Shown in pieces: positions 17,694 through 26,138 of a DNA stretch of 64,000 nt. The number at the start of each line of letters is the position of its first letter. Position 1 is the first letter of the stretch. Below the pieces are notes generated by a model. That model was given only the letters and a program-made list of their open reading frames with translations, made no database searches and had not been told where the DNA came from. The position numbers and the translations under genes were made by a program. Location of the stretch: contig JAGKWQ010000016.1 in the NCBI GenBank assembly GCA_021151825.1, positions 88,763 through 152,762 of the forward strand, written 5' to 3'. The stretch is from Cellvibrionaceae bacterium. Its GTDB lineage: Bacteria; Pseudomonadota; Gammaproteobacteria; Pseudomonadales; Cellvibrionaceae.

Positions 17694-18437
17694 TCAGGCG
17701 GGCTGCCAATCGCCCAATTTATTACGCAAACGAGCGGCTGCCTGACTGTGAATCTGGCTTACACGCGATTCACTGACGCCTAATACCAAGCCAATCTCTT
17801 TGAGATTTAATTCTTGATCGTAGTATAGGGAGAGCACCATTTGTTCGCGTTCGGGTAATTGGCGGATCGCATCTACCAGGGCTTTTTTAAGCCCATCGCG
17901 CTGCATACCTTCAAGTGGACTGGCAAACGCGCTGCTATGTTCAGAAGCATCAATATTGCTATCTTCTTCACCAAACGTTTCTTCGTAGCTATAGAGTCGG
18001 CTGCTACTGGAGTCTTGCAGCATCACAAAATATTCTTCCAGTGAAACTTCCAGCTCCTGAGCCACTTCAGCATCCGTAGCGTCGCGGCCAGTGCGTGCTT
18101 CTACAGCCGCAATTGCACGGGATACACGGCGAGCATTGCGATGCACGGAGCGTGGAACCCAATCACCGCGGCGCATTTCATCCACAATCGCACCACGAAT
18201 ACGAATACCGGCGTAAGTCTCAAAGCTGGCGCCGCGCGACATGTCGTATTTTTGGGAAGCTTCGATCAAGCCGATCATGCCAGCTTGAATGAGATCGTCT
18301 ACCTGCACACTCGCAGGCATACGCATCATCATGTGATAGGCAATACGCTTAACCAAAGGCGCGTAGTCTTCGATATTGATTGGCGGATCGCGTAAGATTT
18401 TTTTATCGTACATGGCTAAACCATTGACTGCGGCCAT
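17694..18437 (-). CDS. fliA: RNA polymerase sigma factor for flagellar operon, sigma-28
   Basis: 247-residue sigma factor for late flagellar and chemotaxis genes. Region 2 is PLVKRIAYHMMMRMPASVQVDDLIQAGMIGLIEA. Region 3 follows, and region 4 ends in LKEIGLVLGVSESRVSQIHSQAAARLR, a helix-turn-helix for -35 recognition. I chose the ATG at 18437, which has AGAAGG six bases upstream. It lies after flhF-fleN and before cheY, as in Pseudomonas. Confidence 0.97.
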   Translation of the reverse strand: MAAVNGLAMYDKKILRDPPINIEDYAPLVKRIAYHMMMRMPASVQVDDLIQAGMIGLIEASQKYDMSRGASFETYAGIRIRGAIVDEMRRGDWVPRSVHRNARRVSRAIAAVEARTGRDATDAEVAQELEVSLEEYFVMLQDSSSSRLYSYEETFGEEDSNIDASEHSSAFASPLEGMQRDGLKKALVDAIRQLPEREQMVLSLYYDQELNLKEIGLVLGVSESRVSQIHSQAAARLRNKLGDWQPA

Positions 18438-18530
18438 CGAACACCTTCTTTGCTGCAATAATAAGATGTTGATTTGTCCATCCCATAACTACGCAACAAC
18501 TCACTCAGGTTTTCTGTATACAGATTCAGC

Positions 18531-19355
18531 TTAGCGCGCATTGGCGGCCTGTAATAAACGTTCAACAAAAAATTCCAATCGCCCAGTCGGCGTATTGGGT
18601 AGCGGCCATTTATCCACTGCTTGTGCTAGTGCGCGAATAGCAATGGATGCTTTGGATGACGGCGCAAACTCCAGTAATGCTTTTTGTTTTTGCACAGCCT
18701 TACGCACGTTTTCGTCAAACGGAATCTGACCCACAAATTGCAAACTGACATCCAGGAATTTTTCGCACACCGTATTCAATTTGTTAAACATGTTGAGCCC
18801 TTCTTGCGGTGTGCGCGTCATGTTGGCAACAACACGGAAACGGAACATGCCATATTCTTTGTTGAGCAATTTAATGAGTGCATAGGAATCCGTGATCGAA
18901 GAAGGTTCATCACAAACCACAATAATGACTTCGTTGGCGGCACGAACAAAACTGACTACCGTATCGGAAATACCTGCGGCCGTATCTATGACTAATATGT
19001 CGACCTGATCAGACAGTTCATTAAATGCGTTGATTAATCCCACATGCTCAGCGGTACTTAGTTCCGCCATGCGTTGCACGCCGGATGACGCCGGAACAAT
19101 CTTCATGCCGCCGGGGCCATTCACTAGCACTTCACTCAAACTGTGAGTGCCCGCCAGCACATCGGCTAACGTATGAGTCGCACGTACCCCCAGTAGTACA
19201 TCTACATTGGCAAGACCAAGGTCAGCATCCAGCAACACCACACGACGACGCAACTCAGCCAACGCAATGCTCAGATTCACGGAAATATTACTTTTACCTA
19301 CCCCGCCTTTACCGCCGGATACCGCGATCACTTGTACTGGTCGCACTTGGCTCAT
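18531..19355 (-). CDS. fleN: MinD-like ATPase FleN (FlhG), flagellar number regulator
   Basis: 274-residue ParA/MinD-type ATPase. Deviant Walker A SGGKGGVGKSNISVNLS near residue 13, then LLDADLGLANVDVLLG, and ILVIDTAAGISDTVVSF as Walker B. In Pseudomonas it restrains the activator FleQ and keeps flagellar number at one. It follows flhF, its partner GTPase. The ATG at 19355 has GGAG 7 bases upstream; a longer frame to 19370 lacks that support. Confidence 0.96.
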   Translation of the reverse strand: MSQVRPVQVIAVSGGKGGVGKSNISVNLSIALAELRRRVVLLDADLGLANVDVLLGVRATHTLADVLAGTHSLSEVLVNGPGGMKIVPASSGVQRMAELSTAEHVGLINAFNELSDQVDILVIDTAAGISDTVVSFVRAANEVIIVVCDEPSSITDSYALIKLLNKEYGMFRFRVVANMTRTPQEGLNMFNKLNTVCEKFLDVSLQFVGQIPFDENVRKAVQKQKALLEFAPSSKASIAIRALAQAVDKWPLPNTPTGRLEFFVERLLQAANAR

Positions 19356-19570
19356 TGACTTACTCCACACCTATTTTATTACGCAAACCTTTTTTGTAAC
19401 GTAAACCTGTTCTTTGACGCGCCGACCGGAGTCAGCTAGATCCACAAAGGGGGCGCCCTAATAGTGAACTGAGTATAGTTTGGGATTGGAAATTCATCCG
19501 ACTAATTTCAGTTTCACCCGAAAAATCATGTGCTTATGGTTAAATCTCACTCTTTCACTGCAACGGTTGA

Positions 19571-21100
19571 TTAAGAAACCGCCGTTGCTGCATTCGCTTT
19601 GAGCAATGCAACGGCTTTGGATACCAATTGATGTGCGCGAGCCACATCAATATTTTTGGGAATATCCTGGCCATCGGTGGTGTAAGCGATTGGCAAACGA
19701 TTTTGCATCACTACACCCAGCGCTTCACCCATGCTCGCTGTCTCATCCAGTTTGGTCAGAATGCAACCTTGCAAGCGCGCCGCGCCGTAGGCGTGAATCG
19801 ATGCCTTCAGCATTTGCGCCTGACTGTTACATGACATCACCAGATAGGTTTTTACCTGTTGCTGTTCAGCAAGGGCTTTTAACTGCGCCTTCAAATGCGG
19901 ATCACCATGGCGGAAACCGGCGGTGTCAATTAATACCAGGCTGCAATGACGCAGGCTGCGTAATACGTTATCCAGCGGATTGGCTTCATCCACTACACGC
20001 ACCGGTACACGCAAAATACGCGCGAGTGAACGCAACTGGTCATGGGCTGCAATGCGATAGGTGTCGGTAGTAATCAGCGCTACCTTGTCGGCACCGTGCT
20101 GTAATACATAGCGCGCAGCAAGTTTACCGATGGTGGTTGTTTTCCCCACACCGGTTGGACCAACAAAGGCAAATACACCGCCCTGCTCTACGATATCGCG
20201 ACCATTAATCGGCAATTGATGCGCAAGGTTTGCCAGCGCATCCGGCCATGCATCGCTCAGGGTTTTGTTTTTGGTACAGGCTTTAATCACGCTGCCCACA
20301 ACATCTTTGGGTAATCCCAAGCGCTCAAGGCGACGACTTACACTCGCCAACACTGGTGAATCGGTTGGGATGGTTTGCTGACCGGTCAGGCGATCCAACT
20401 GTTGTTCCAACAAGAAACGCATATCGGCAATTTCAGCCTGCAATTCAGACAATTGTGCATTTTGATCAACAGAATCTTTTGCTGCTTCAGTTACAAGCGC
20501 AGCAGATTCTTTAGCGCGGGATTCCTGAATTAATGTTTCGCGAAACGACAATGACTCTTTAGAAAGCACAGGTTTTGTCGCCACAGCCATATCGTCCACT
20601 AACGGATATTTTTCTGCTGCGCTCATACCGGTTTTTGGCCTGGCAGTTGTCGCTGCTGCATGACGTGGAATACCGGCATTGACCACGGTATTTTTTCCCA
20701 CTAAAAATTCTTTTGCAGATTCTTCCGCCTTACGCGCAGCCATCATGCGTTGACGCGCTTTTTCAATATCGTCTGCCAATTGCGCACCGGTTTTACCCGA
20801 GTTCGGATGATGCGGGACTTCGGTAATAACCGGCGCTGTTTTGCGCACTGGTTTGGCACCAAGCATACGCGGAGAGATTTCACCATCACTCAGCAGCGGC
20901 TCGCTAGGGGCAAAGGTTGCATCAGAGAACGGACGATTTTGTAATTGCTTGAGCTCCAGATCCGAGCCCATGGTTGTCAGCAATTCCACACCTTCCGGAA
21001 TGCGATTACTGGAGAGAATAATTGCATCTGGCCCCAGCTCCTGGCGGACCAATTCCAACGCGCGGCGCATATCAGCAGCTACGAAACGTTTGACTTGCAT
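19571..21100 (-). CDS. flhF: Flagellar biosynthesis GTPase FlhF
   Basis: 509-residue SRP-type GTPase that sets the polar site of flagellum assembly. A variable basic N-terminal domain (MQVKRFVAADMRRALELVRQ) of about 230 residues precedes the N and G domains. G1 is GPTGVGKTTTIGKLAARY, G2/G3 are ALITTDTYRIAAHDQL and VLIDTAGFRHGD, and G4 is LTKLDETASMGEAL. The ATG at 21100 has AGGAG six bases upstream. It lies 48 bases after flhA and upstream of fleN. Confidence 0.97.
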   Translation of the reverse strand: MQVKRFVAADMRRALELVRQELGPDAIILSSNRIPEGVELLTTMGSDLELKQLQNRPFSDATFAPSEPLLSDGEISPRMLGAKPVRKTAPVITEVPHHPNSGKTGAQLADDIEKARQRMMAARKAEESAKEFLVGKNTVVNAGIPRHAAATTARPKTGMSAAEKYPLVDDMAVATKPVLSKESLSFRETLIQESRAKESAALVTEAAKDSVDQNAQLSELQAEIADMRFLLEQQLDRLTGQQTIPTDSPVLASVSRRLERLGLPKDVVGSVIKACTKNKTLSDAWPDALANLAHQLPINGRDIVEQGGVFAFVGPTGVGKTTTIGKLAARYVLQHGADKVALITTDTYRIAAHDQLRSLARILRVPVRVVDEANPLDNVLRSLRHCSLVLIDTAGFRHGDPHLKAQLKALAEQQQVKTYLVMSCNSQAQMLKASIHAYGAARLQGCILTKLDETASMGEALGVVMQNRLPIAYTTDGQDIPKNIDVARAHQLVSKAVALLKANAATAVS

Positions 21101-21148
21101 GTTCAACTCCTGCCCCTAGAGGCGACTTGGGTTACTTTCTATCAACAG

Positions 21149-23377
21149 CTACTTTCTGTCAGCACCAACGCTGGCATCAATACTAATTTGTTTGTTGTCC
21201 GGTACTTCGGTGTAAGCCAATACCCGCATATCCGGAACACTGTGACGAACGAAGCGGGACAGCATCGGGCGCAAAGGCGCAGCAACCAACAATACCAACG
21301 GCTTACCTGCCATTTCCTGCTTCTGCGCTGCGCTCATTAACGATTGCTGCAAGCGCTCCGCCAAACCCGGCTCAATAAAGGCACTGTCATCAGCGCCGGC
21401 TTTTTGTGCCTGCTGCACGGTATTTAGCAACAACTGTTCCAAACTGGGCTCAAGCGTGATAACAGGCAGGTTTCGCTCGTTTCCAATGATGTTTTGGACG
21501 ATTTGCCGCGCTAAAGCCACCCTTGCAAGTGAGGTTAAAGCGGCGGGATCTTGACTCCTGCCCGTCGTACCCGCCAAGGCTTCGGCGATGGAGCGGATAT
21601 CGCGAATGGGTACTCGCTCACGCAACAGGTTCTGCAATACCTTCAACAAGGTGTTGATACTGATGGTATTCGGTACCAATTCCTCCACCAGTTTGGGTGA
21701 AGTTTTGGCCAACATATCCAACAGTTTTTGTACATCTTCATGGCCTAGCAACTCAAAAGTATGATGCTGCAATATCTGATTGAGATGGGTCGCAACCACT
21801 GTGCTCGGGTCCACGACCGTGTAGCCCAATGTTTGAGCCTGCTCCCGTTGGTTTGGGCTGATCCAGATAGCATCCAGGCCAAAGGCCGGGTCTTTGGTTT
21901 TGATCCCATCAATAGAGCCGAATACCTGGCCGGGATTAATCGCCAGTTCACGATCCGGATAAACATCCGCTTCCGCCATAGATACGCCCATCAAGCTGAT
22001 GCGATAACCGGTAGGGTTAAGATCCAGGTTGTCACGGATGTGTACCGACGGAATCAGGAACCCCATTTCCTGTGACAACTTTTTACGCACACCTTTAATA
22101 CGACCTAGCAATTCTCCACCCTGGTTTTTATCAACCATAGGAATAAGGCGATACCCCACTTCCAGACCAATTACATCCACAGGTTGAACATCATCCCAGC
22201 CCAGCTCCGGAGATTCAGGTGCGCCTGGTGGCAATGCCGGAACAGAACGCGGTTGCGGAGCGATGCTCGCGCCGCCACCAGCCGGTAAGGAAGAAGGCCC
22301 CTCACCTGCTAAACGCGCGCCCGCAGGAATAAATGAATTATCTTCCACGGCCGCAGGCTGTTGCTTGCGCCAATGAATGTAGTAAGCCAAGCCTCCGCAC
22401 AATATCCCCAAACTCAAAAATGCGAGATGCGGCATACCGGGTACAGACCCCATAACCACCAACATAATTGCAGCAACCGCCAAGGCTTTAGGTGAGGTAA
22501 ACATTTGCGAGACCACCTGTTTACCCATGTCTTGTGCGGTGTTAACACGGGTTACCAGAATCGCTGAAGCAACAGACAGCAATAAACCCGGGATTTGCGC
22601 TACCAAGCCATCACCGATAGTCAGGATGGTGTAGTGCTCGAATGCGGTGTTGAAATCCAGATCATGTTGAAGCATCCCGATAGCCAGCCCACCGAAAATA
22701 TTGATAAACATAATCATGATGCCCGCGACCGCATCGCCGCGTACGAACTTGCTCGCACCATCCATCGCGCCGTAGAAATCGGCTTCCGCGGCAACTTCCT
22801 GGCGACGGGTGCGCGCCTGGTCCTGGTCGATCAAACCCGCGTTCAGATCCGCATCGATCGCCATTTGTTTACCGGGCATTGCATCTAACGTAAAACGCGC
22901 ACTCACTTCCGAAATACGGCCAGCACCTTTGGTAACTACCACAAAGTTAATGATCATCAAAATGATGAACACCACAATACCAACTGCCAAATTGCCGCCG
23001 ATCACCACATGACCGAACGCCTCAATCACCTTACCGGCAGCATCGCCGCCGTTATGTCCTTCCAGCAAAACCACACGGGTAGACGCCACGTTCAAACCGA
23101 GGCGCAACAAAGTAGCAATCAACAAAATCGTGGGAAACGCCGCAAAATCGAGCGGCCGCAACGCATAGATACTCACCAGCAAAACCACCAGCGAGAGCGC
23201 GATATTGAAGGTAAAGAATACGTCCAGCAGCAATGGCGGAATCGGCAATATGATCATTGCCAACAACATCATCAGCAAAATGGGAATACCCAAATTACCG
23301 CGCCCGGCACCCTTGATAGAACCAAGGACAGCCCTGCCATTCACGTTGTTGAGTTGGTTAAAAGTCGGTAGCGCCAT
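21149..23377 (-). CDS. flhA: Flagellar export gate protein FlhA
   Basis: 742 residues. About eight N-terminal membrane helices include IPILLMMLLAMIILPIPPLLLDV. The conserved FHIPEP-type loop appears as GAGRISEVSARFTLDAMPGKQMAIDADLNAGLI. The large cytoplasmic C-terminal domain forms the nonameric export ring that receives chaperone-substrate complexes. I chose the ATG at 23377 (MALPTFNQLNNV); the frame continues to 23464 but those residues are atypical. A sigma-54 type site lies about 43-59 bases upstream. In this strain an island separates it from flhB. Confidence 0.96.
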   Translation of the reverse strand: MALPTFNQLNNVNGRAVLGSIKGAGRGNLGIPILLMMLLAMIILPIPPLLLDVFFTFNIALSLVVLLVSIYALRPLDFAAFPTILLIATLLRLGLNVASTRVVLLEGHNGGDAAGKVIEAFGHVVIGGNLAVGIVVFIILMIINFVVVTKGAGRISEVSARFTLDAMPGKQMAIDADLNAGLIDQDQARTRRQEVAAEADFYGAMDGASKFVRGDAVAGIMIMFINIFGGLAIGMLQHDLDFNTAFEHYTILTIGDGLVAQIPGLLLSVASAILVTRVNTAQDMGKQVVSQMFTSPKALAVAAIMLVVMGSVPGMPHLAFLSLGILCGGLAYYIHWRKQQPAAVEDNSFIPAGARLAGEGPSSLPAGGGASIAPQPRSVPALPPGAPESPELGWDDVQPVDVIGLEVGYRLIPMVDKNQGGELLGRIKGVRKKLSQEMGFLIPSVHIRDNLDLNPTGYRISLMGVSMAEADVYPDRELAINPGQVFGSIDGIKTKDPAFGLDAIWISPNQREQAQTLGYTVVDPSTVVATHLNQILQHHTFELLGHEDVQKLLDMLAKTSPKLVEELVPNTISINTLLKVLQNLLRERVPIRDIRSIAEALAGTTGRSQDPAALTSLARVALARQIVQNIIGNERNLPVITLEPSLEQLLLNTVQQAQKAGADDSAFIEPGLAERLQQSLMSAAQKQEMAGKPLVLLVAAPLRPMLSRFVRHSVPDMRVLAYTEVPDNKQISIDASVGADRK

Positions 23378-23419
23378 AGTCACGGATTCTTGACGGTTTA
23401 AGTCGGTTTTCCGTGTTAT

Positions 23420-23436
23420 CGCAAGAAGTGTACCTA
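23420..23436 (-). promoter_or_regulatory. Sigma-54 type promoter of flhA
   Basis: Minus-strand reading TAGGTACACTTCTTGCG keeps GG and TTGC at correct -24/-12 spacing. Transcription would begin about 30 bases before the flhA ATG. flhA of Pseudomonas is a sigma-54/FleQ class gene, which fits. Confidence 0.6.
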
Positions 23437-23496
23437 AATGTTTAGCAGTAGTTTTGAAACACAAAAGCTATTCACAAGTAGCCAATATCCCACCGG

Positions 23497-23518
23497 CTTG
23501 TAGGATATTGACTACAAG
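23497..23518. repeat. Short inverted repeat at the flhA side of the island
   Basis: CTTGTAG (23497-23503) and CTACAAG (23512-23518) are separated by eight bases, with AATATCC/GGATATT nested around it. It lies between the flhA promoter and the island genes. It could be a small hairpin or protein site; no clear T-run. Confidence 0.35.
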
Positions 23519-23648
23519 TGCTCATAAAAAGAAGCACATCATAAAAATAAGACAAATAGCATTATTTTCATTGTTTAGCCTTATAAGTCTTATTAATATT
23601 CGCCTGCCTTAATGATTAAGGTAAATAAAAATTTATCAGGAGCTATAT

Positions 23649-24260
23649 ATGTTTAGGATTAACCGAGGACTGCTTCACCTATGGGGATTTTTTTTATCCC
23701 GGGGATCTCCGAAAAGCATTTTCTTTTTTGTGATTTCCAGCTTAATGAGTTTTATAGCAGTGCCAGCAAATGCTGCTTACATTTGCACTCCAAAGCAGGA
23801 TTGTACAATGACATGGACTGGTAACTCATACACCATGACCTGCAAAGTCACTACAACATGCACATGGGTTCCAGATCCACCTCCGCCACCTCCGCCTCCA
23901 CCACCACCTCCTCCGCCACCTCCAAAAACTCCGGAGCAAATTGAACGAGAACAGCACATAAAATTCTGTAAGGAGTACCCTGCAACAATAGTAAATGCAG
24001 TAATGCAATGCCAAAATACTGCAAGATCAGATTTTAGCTATTTCGTCAGTACAAAATGCTCGGAGACGACATCTCAAACCTGGTCCATCAACGGAGCATT
24101 TAAAAATATCTTGGGCTTTGAGTTTTCACGAACCATCGAACCTGGGCCAACTTGCAGAGCTAATGCAGAGCTTGCAAGGGATGATACGATACGGGCGTGT
24201 AGTTATAGCGGTGAAAAATATCTAGCAACGTTAGCTGTTCAATGTGCTGATGTGAAATAA
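23649..24260 (+). CDS. Uncharacterised secreted protein with a polyproline tract
   Basis: 203 residues, not recognised. An N-terminal hydrophobic segment ends in VPANA-A, a likely signal peptidase site at about residue 38-42. A Cys-containing segment (YICTPKQDCTMTW, then MTCKVTTTCTW) follows, then sixteen consecutive prolines near residue 80, then a Cys-bearing C-terminal part. The even number of cysteines suggests disulphides in the periplasm or outside. AGGAG six bases before the ATG supports expression. It is the first gene of the AT-rich island between flhA and flhB and is followed 59 bases later by another uncharacterised gene, probably co-transcribed. Confidence 0.75.
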   Translation: MFRINRGLLHLWGFFLSRGSPKSIFFFVISSLMSFIAVPANAAYICTPKQDCTMTWTGNSYTMTCKVTTTCTWVPDPPPPPPPPPPPPPPPPKTPEQIEREQHIKFCKEYPATIVNAVMQCQNTARSDFSYFVSTKCSETTSQTWSINGAFKNILGFEFSRTIEPGPTCRANAELARDDTIRACSYSGEKYLATLAVQCADVK

Positions 24261-24319
24261 CACCCATCACTTAGCAGCGCATTGCACTGCTAAGTGGTTA
24301 ATTTAAGGAAGTATTCATT

Positions 24320-25132
24320 ATGGTTTTCAATGAAGCATTTAGAAATCGAAAATACCTATTATTGGCAATAAGCAGCATTGCAATATTATTACTAGTCGTT
24401 TGGTTTCAACACACTAGAGTTCCGACCAGCTACGCGCCAAGTGAAATAAAAGAACCAAACACTCACTTATCAACTCCACAAAAAAGTCAACCATTGCCTT
24501 TTAATAAAAAAGAATTAGAAAAAAAGTCAGAGCTCACTGGACAAAAACAAACGTGGAATCCAATGGGAGATGCCGCTTCAAGAGCAAAAATTACAGCCTG
24601 GTTTGCATCCAGAGGAAATTACAGTTTTTATGGCCCGGATGAAAAGAACGAATATCAAAACTATGACAAGGAAACTTTAAATAAGCTAAGTGAATCTGGT
24701 GATATTCGCGCAATGCATGAGTTGGCAAACAGAGCAGAATCTATAGATGAATCAAATTCTACTTTGTATAAGGCCGCAATTTATGGCTCAACTGCCGCCA
24801 TCACTCAAATAGGAACCTCAATTGAGATATGGAAACAAATTGACCAACTGCCTGCTGAAGAAAAACGAGCATATGTCATAGAAGCTCTCGCACACTATGA
24901 AGCCGCAACAATACGAGGTGACTGGTGGGGTAATATTAACGACGGAAGTTCGCTGAAAAATCGATTATCCATACAACCAGACAAAACTGAACAAGAATAT
25001 ATTAAAAAAAGATCACAGGAAATTTATGATGACCTTCAGAAAAAACGATATGAACTTGGTTTAGGTGAATTTGATAATACGGTGCCGGACGAAGTAGTAA
25101 AACTCTATGAAGAAATGCTTCGCCCTCTTTAA
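24320..25132 (+). CDS. Uncharacterised membrane-anchored protein with Sel1-like repeats
   Basis: 270 residues. One membrane segment near the N-terminus (residues 13-31, YLLLAISSIAILLLVVWF) is followed by a polar region. Then come helical repeats resembling Sel1/TPR units (LSESGDIRAMHELANRA, LYKAAIYGSTAAITQIG, IEALAHYEAATIRGDWWG), and a charged C-terminus. AAGGAAG stands 8 bases before the ATG. It is very AT-rich compared with the flagellar genes around it, indicating acquired DNA. The pairing with the preceding secreted protein suggests joint function at the envelope. Function unknown. Confidence 0.75.
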   Translation: MVFNEAFRNRKYLLLAISSIAILLLVVWFQHTRVPTSYAPSEIKEPNTHLSTPQKSQPLPFNKKELEKKSELTGQKQTWNPMGDAASRAKITAWFASRGNYSFYGPDEKNEYQNYDKETLNKLSESGDIRAMHELANRAESIDESNSTLYKAAIYGSTAAITQIGTSIEIWKQIDQLPAEEKRAYVIEALAHYEAATIRGDWWGNINDGSSLKNRLSIQPDKTEQEYIKKRSQEIYDDLQKKRYELGLGEFDNTVPDEVVKLYEEMLRPL

Positions 25133-25166
25133 GGGTGGACAATTTCAATTATCGAAGCAAATAGCT

Positions 25167-25290
25167 CTAAGTATCAAGCTTCTCTTTAGCGCCATAACGC
25201 ATCTCCCGTGGCACATCGATACCGAGGGGATATGTGGCCTATCGCCGTTGCAGTAATTGCGTAAATGCAGATGATAAACAGCAGTAGTCA
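25167..25290 (-). pseudogene. Remnant duplicate of the flhB 3' end
   Basis: Read on the minus strand, the last codons give VPREMRYGAKEKLDT then a stop, matching the true flhB ending VPRDMRYDAKGKLDN. Upstream, LRNYCNGDRP matches LRNYRKGKGDRP, with a two-codon gap and one single-base deletion that breaks the frame. Homology fades near 25290. The copy is diverged (many third-position changes), so it is not a recent duplication. It marks the far border of the inserted segment relative to the intact flhB about 0.97 kb away. Confidence 0.85.
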
Positions 25291-25498
25291 ACGAGAAAAA
25301 TAACCAACCCGGATATAGGTTGGTTATTATCAATAACGCAACGATATTTTGGTACGTATTAGCTAATCATTATTGCTGCAGAATAACCTGTTGAAAACAA
25401 ATCAGAGCTTACTAATCAGAGGCTAAATTTCGATAAGTGCCCGTGCTTTGAACTTGTCATATAGTCTAGCAATCATCAAAGCTCTCTTTAAATTATCG

Positions 25499-25810
25499 TC
25501 ATCTATGTTTCTTGAAAAAGTTAGATGAGCGGAAAGCACTAAATCTGAATTCGCCTGCCACATTTACTTCGTCCAATAAATCCAATATGTCAGTCTTATC
25601 TACACTTTCAGATATCCAACTTGCCTGATCGATTGGCGACAAATGGAATATCTCGACGAGTTCGAAACGCGTCTCTTCAAGCCCAGAAATAACTAAATCT
25701 TTAAATTTCGCTTGATTCTTTGCAAAACCAGCCGCTTCCCCATACATAAATTCTGATCCATCAAAATCAATTGGACATCCTTCCAGAACACGGGCTTTAA
25801 ACGATATGAT
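25499..25810 (-). pseudogene. Probably decayed uncharacterised gene in the flhA-flhB island
   Basis: The frame is open from 25810 down to a stop at 25499, but its only ATG is at 25747 (giving 82 residues, MYGEAAGFAKNQAKFKD onward). Coding-like sequence continues upstream without a start (RVLEGCPIDFDGSEF). Further upstream, a different frame (ELMRDCCESNVIDHIV) runs up to the same spot, which suggests a frameshift. The protein is acidic and Phe-rich, with no recognised domain. It could be a small functional gene starting at 25747, but decay is more likely. Confidence 0.45.
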
Positions 25811-25859
25811 CTATAACGTTTGATTCACAACAGTCTCTCATAAGCTCATATACATAATG

Positions 25860-26015
25860 TCAAGCTGGCTTTTCCAATCTGCCCCTAATGCCATCAATTA
25901 ATTCTTCATAGGTTAGGCGAGAAGTCCCTTCCAAATACTGTGCTTCATATTCATTCTGGAGATTTCCTGCGGTTATTCCCAGAGCAGCGACCAATTCAGA
26001 GATGAAAGTATATTT
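25860..26015 (-). pseudogene. Second decayed reading-frame fragment in the island
   Basis: A stop-terminated open stretch of about 51 codons (including NLQNEYEAQYLEGTSRL and YEELIDGIRGRLEKPA) with no start codon and a stop immediately upstream. The regular codon pattern suggests a gene remnant, possibly of the same former gene as the neighbouring fragment. Not recognised. Confidence 0.35.
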
Positions 26016-26138
26016 TTAACGCTATGTGAAAAAAAACAGACCTTTGCACTTCGTACCAACTAATTGAAGTGATATTGGCCAGCTATATTCTATGGCGGGA
26101 GACTCAAACTGAGGCGATGGAAGCTATGAATGGGGATC

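Noticed and set aside
23777..23959. Glycine-rich minus-strand frame opposite the proline tract
   Set aside because: It is the mirror of the polyproline codons; the plus-strand gene has the signal peptide and ribosome site.
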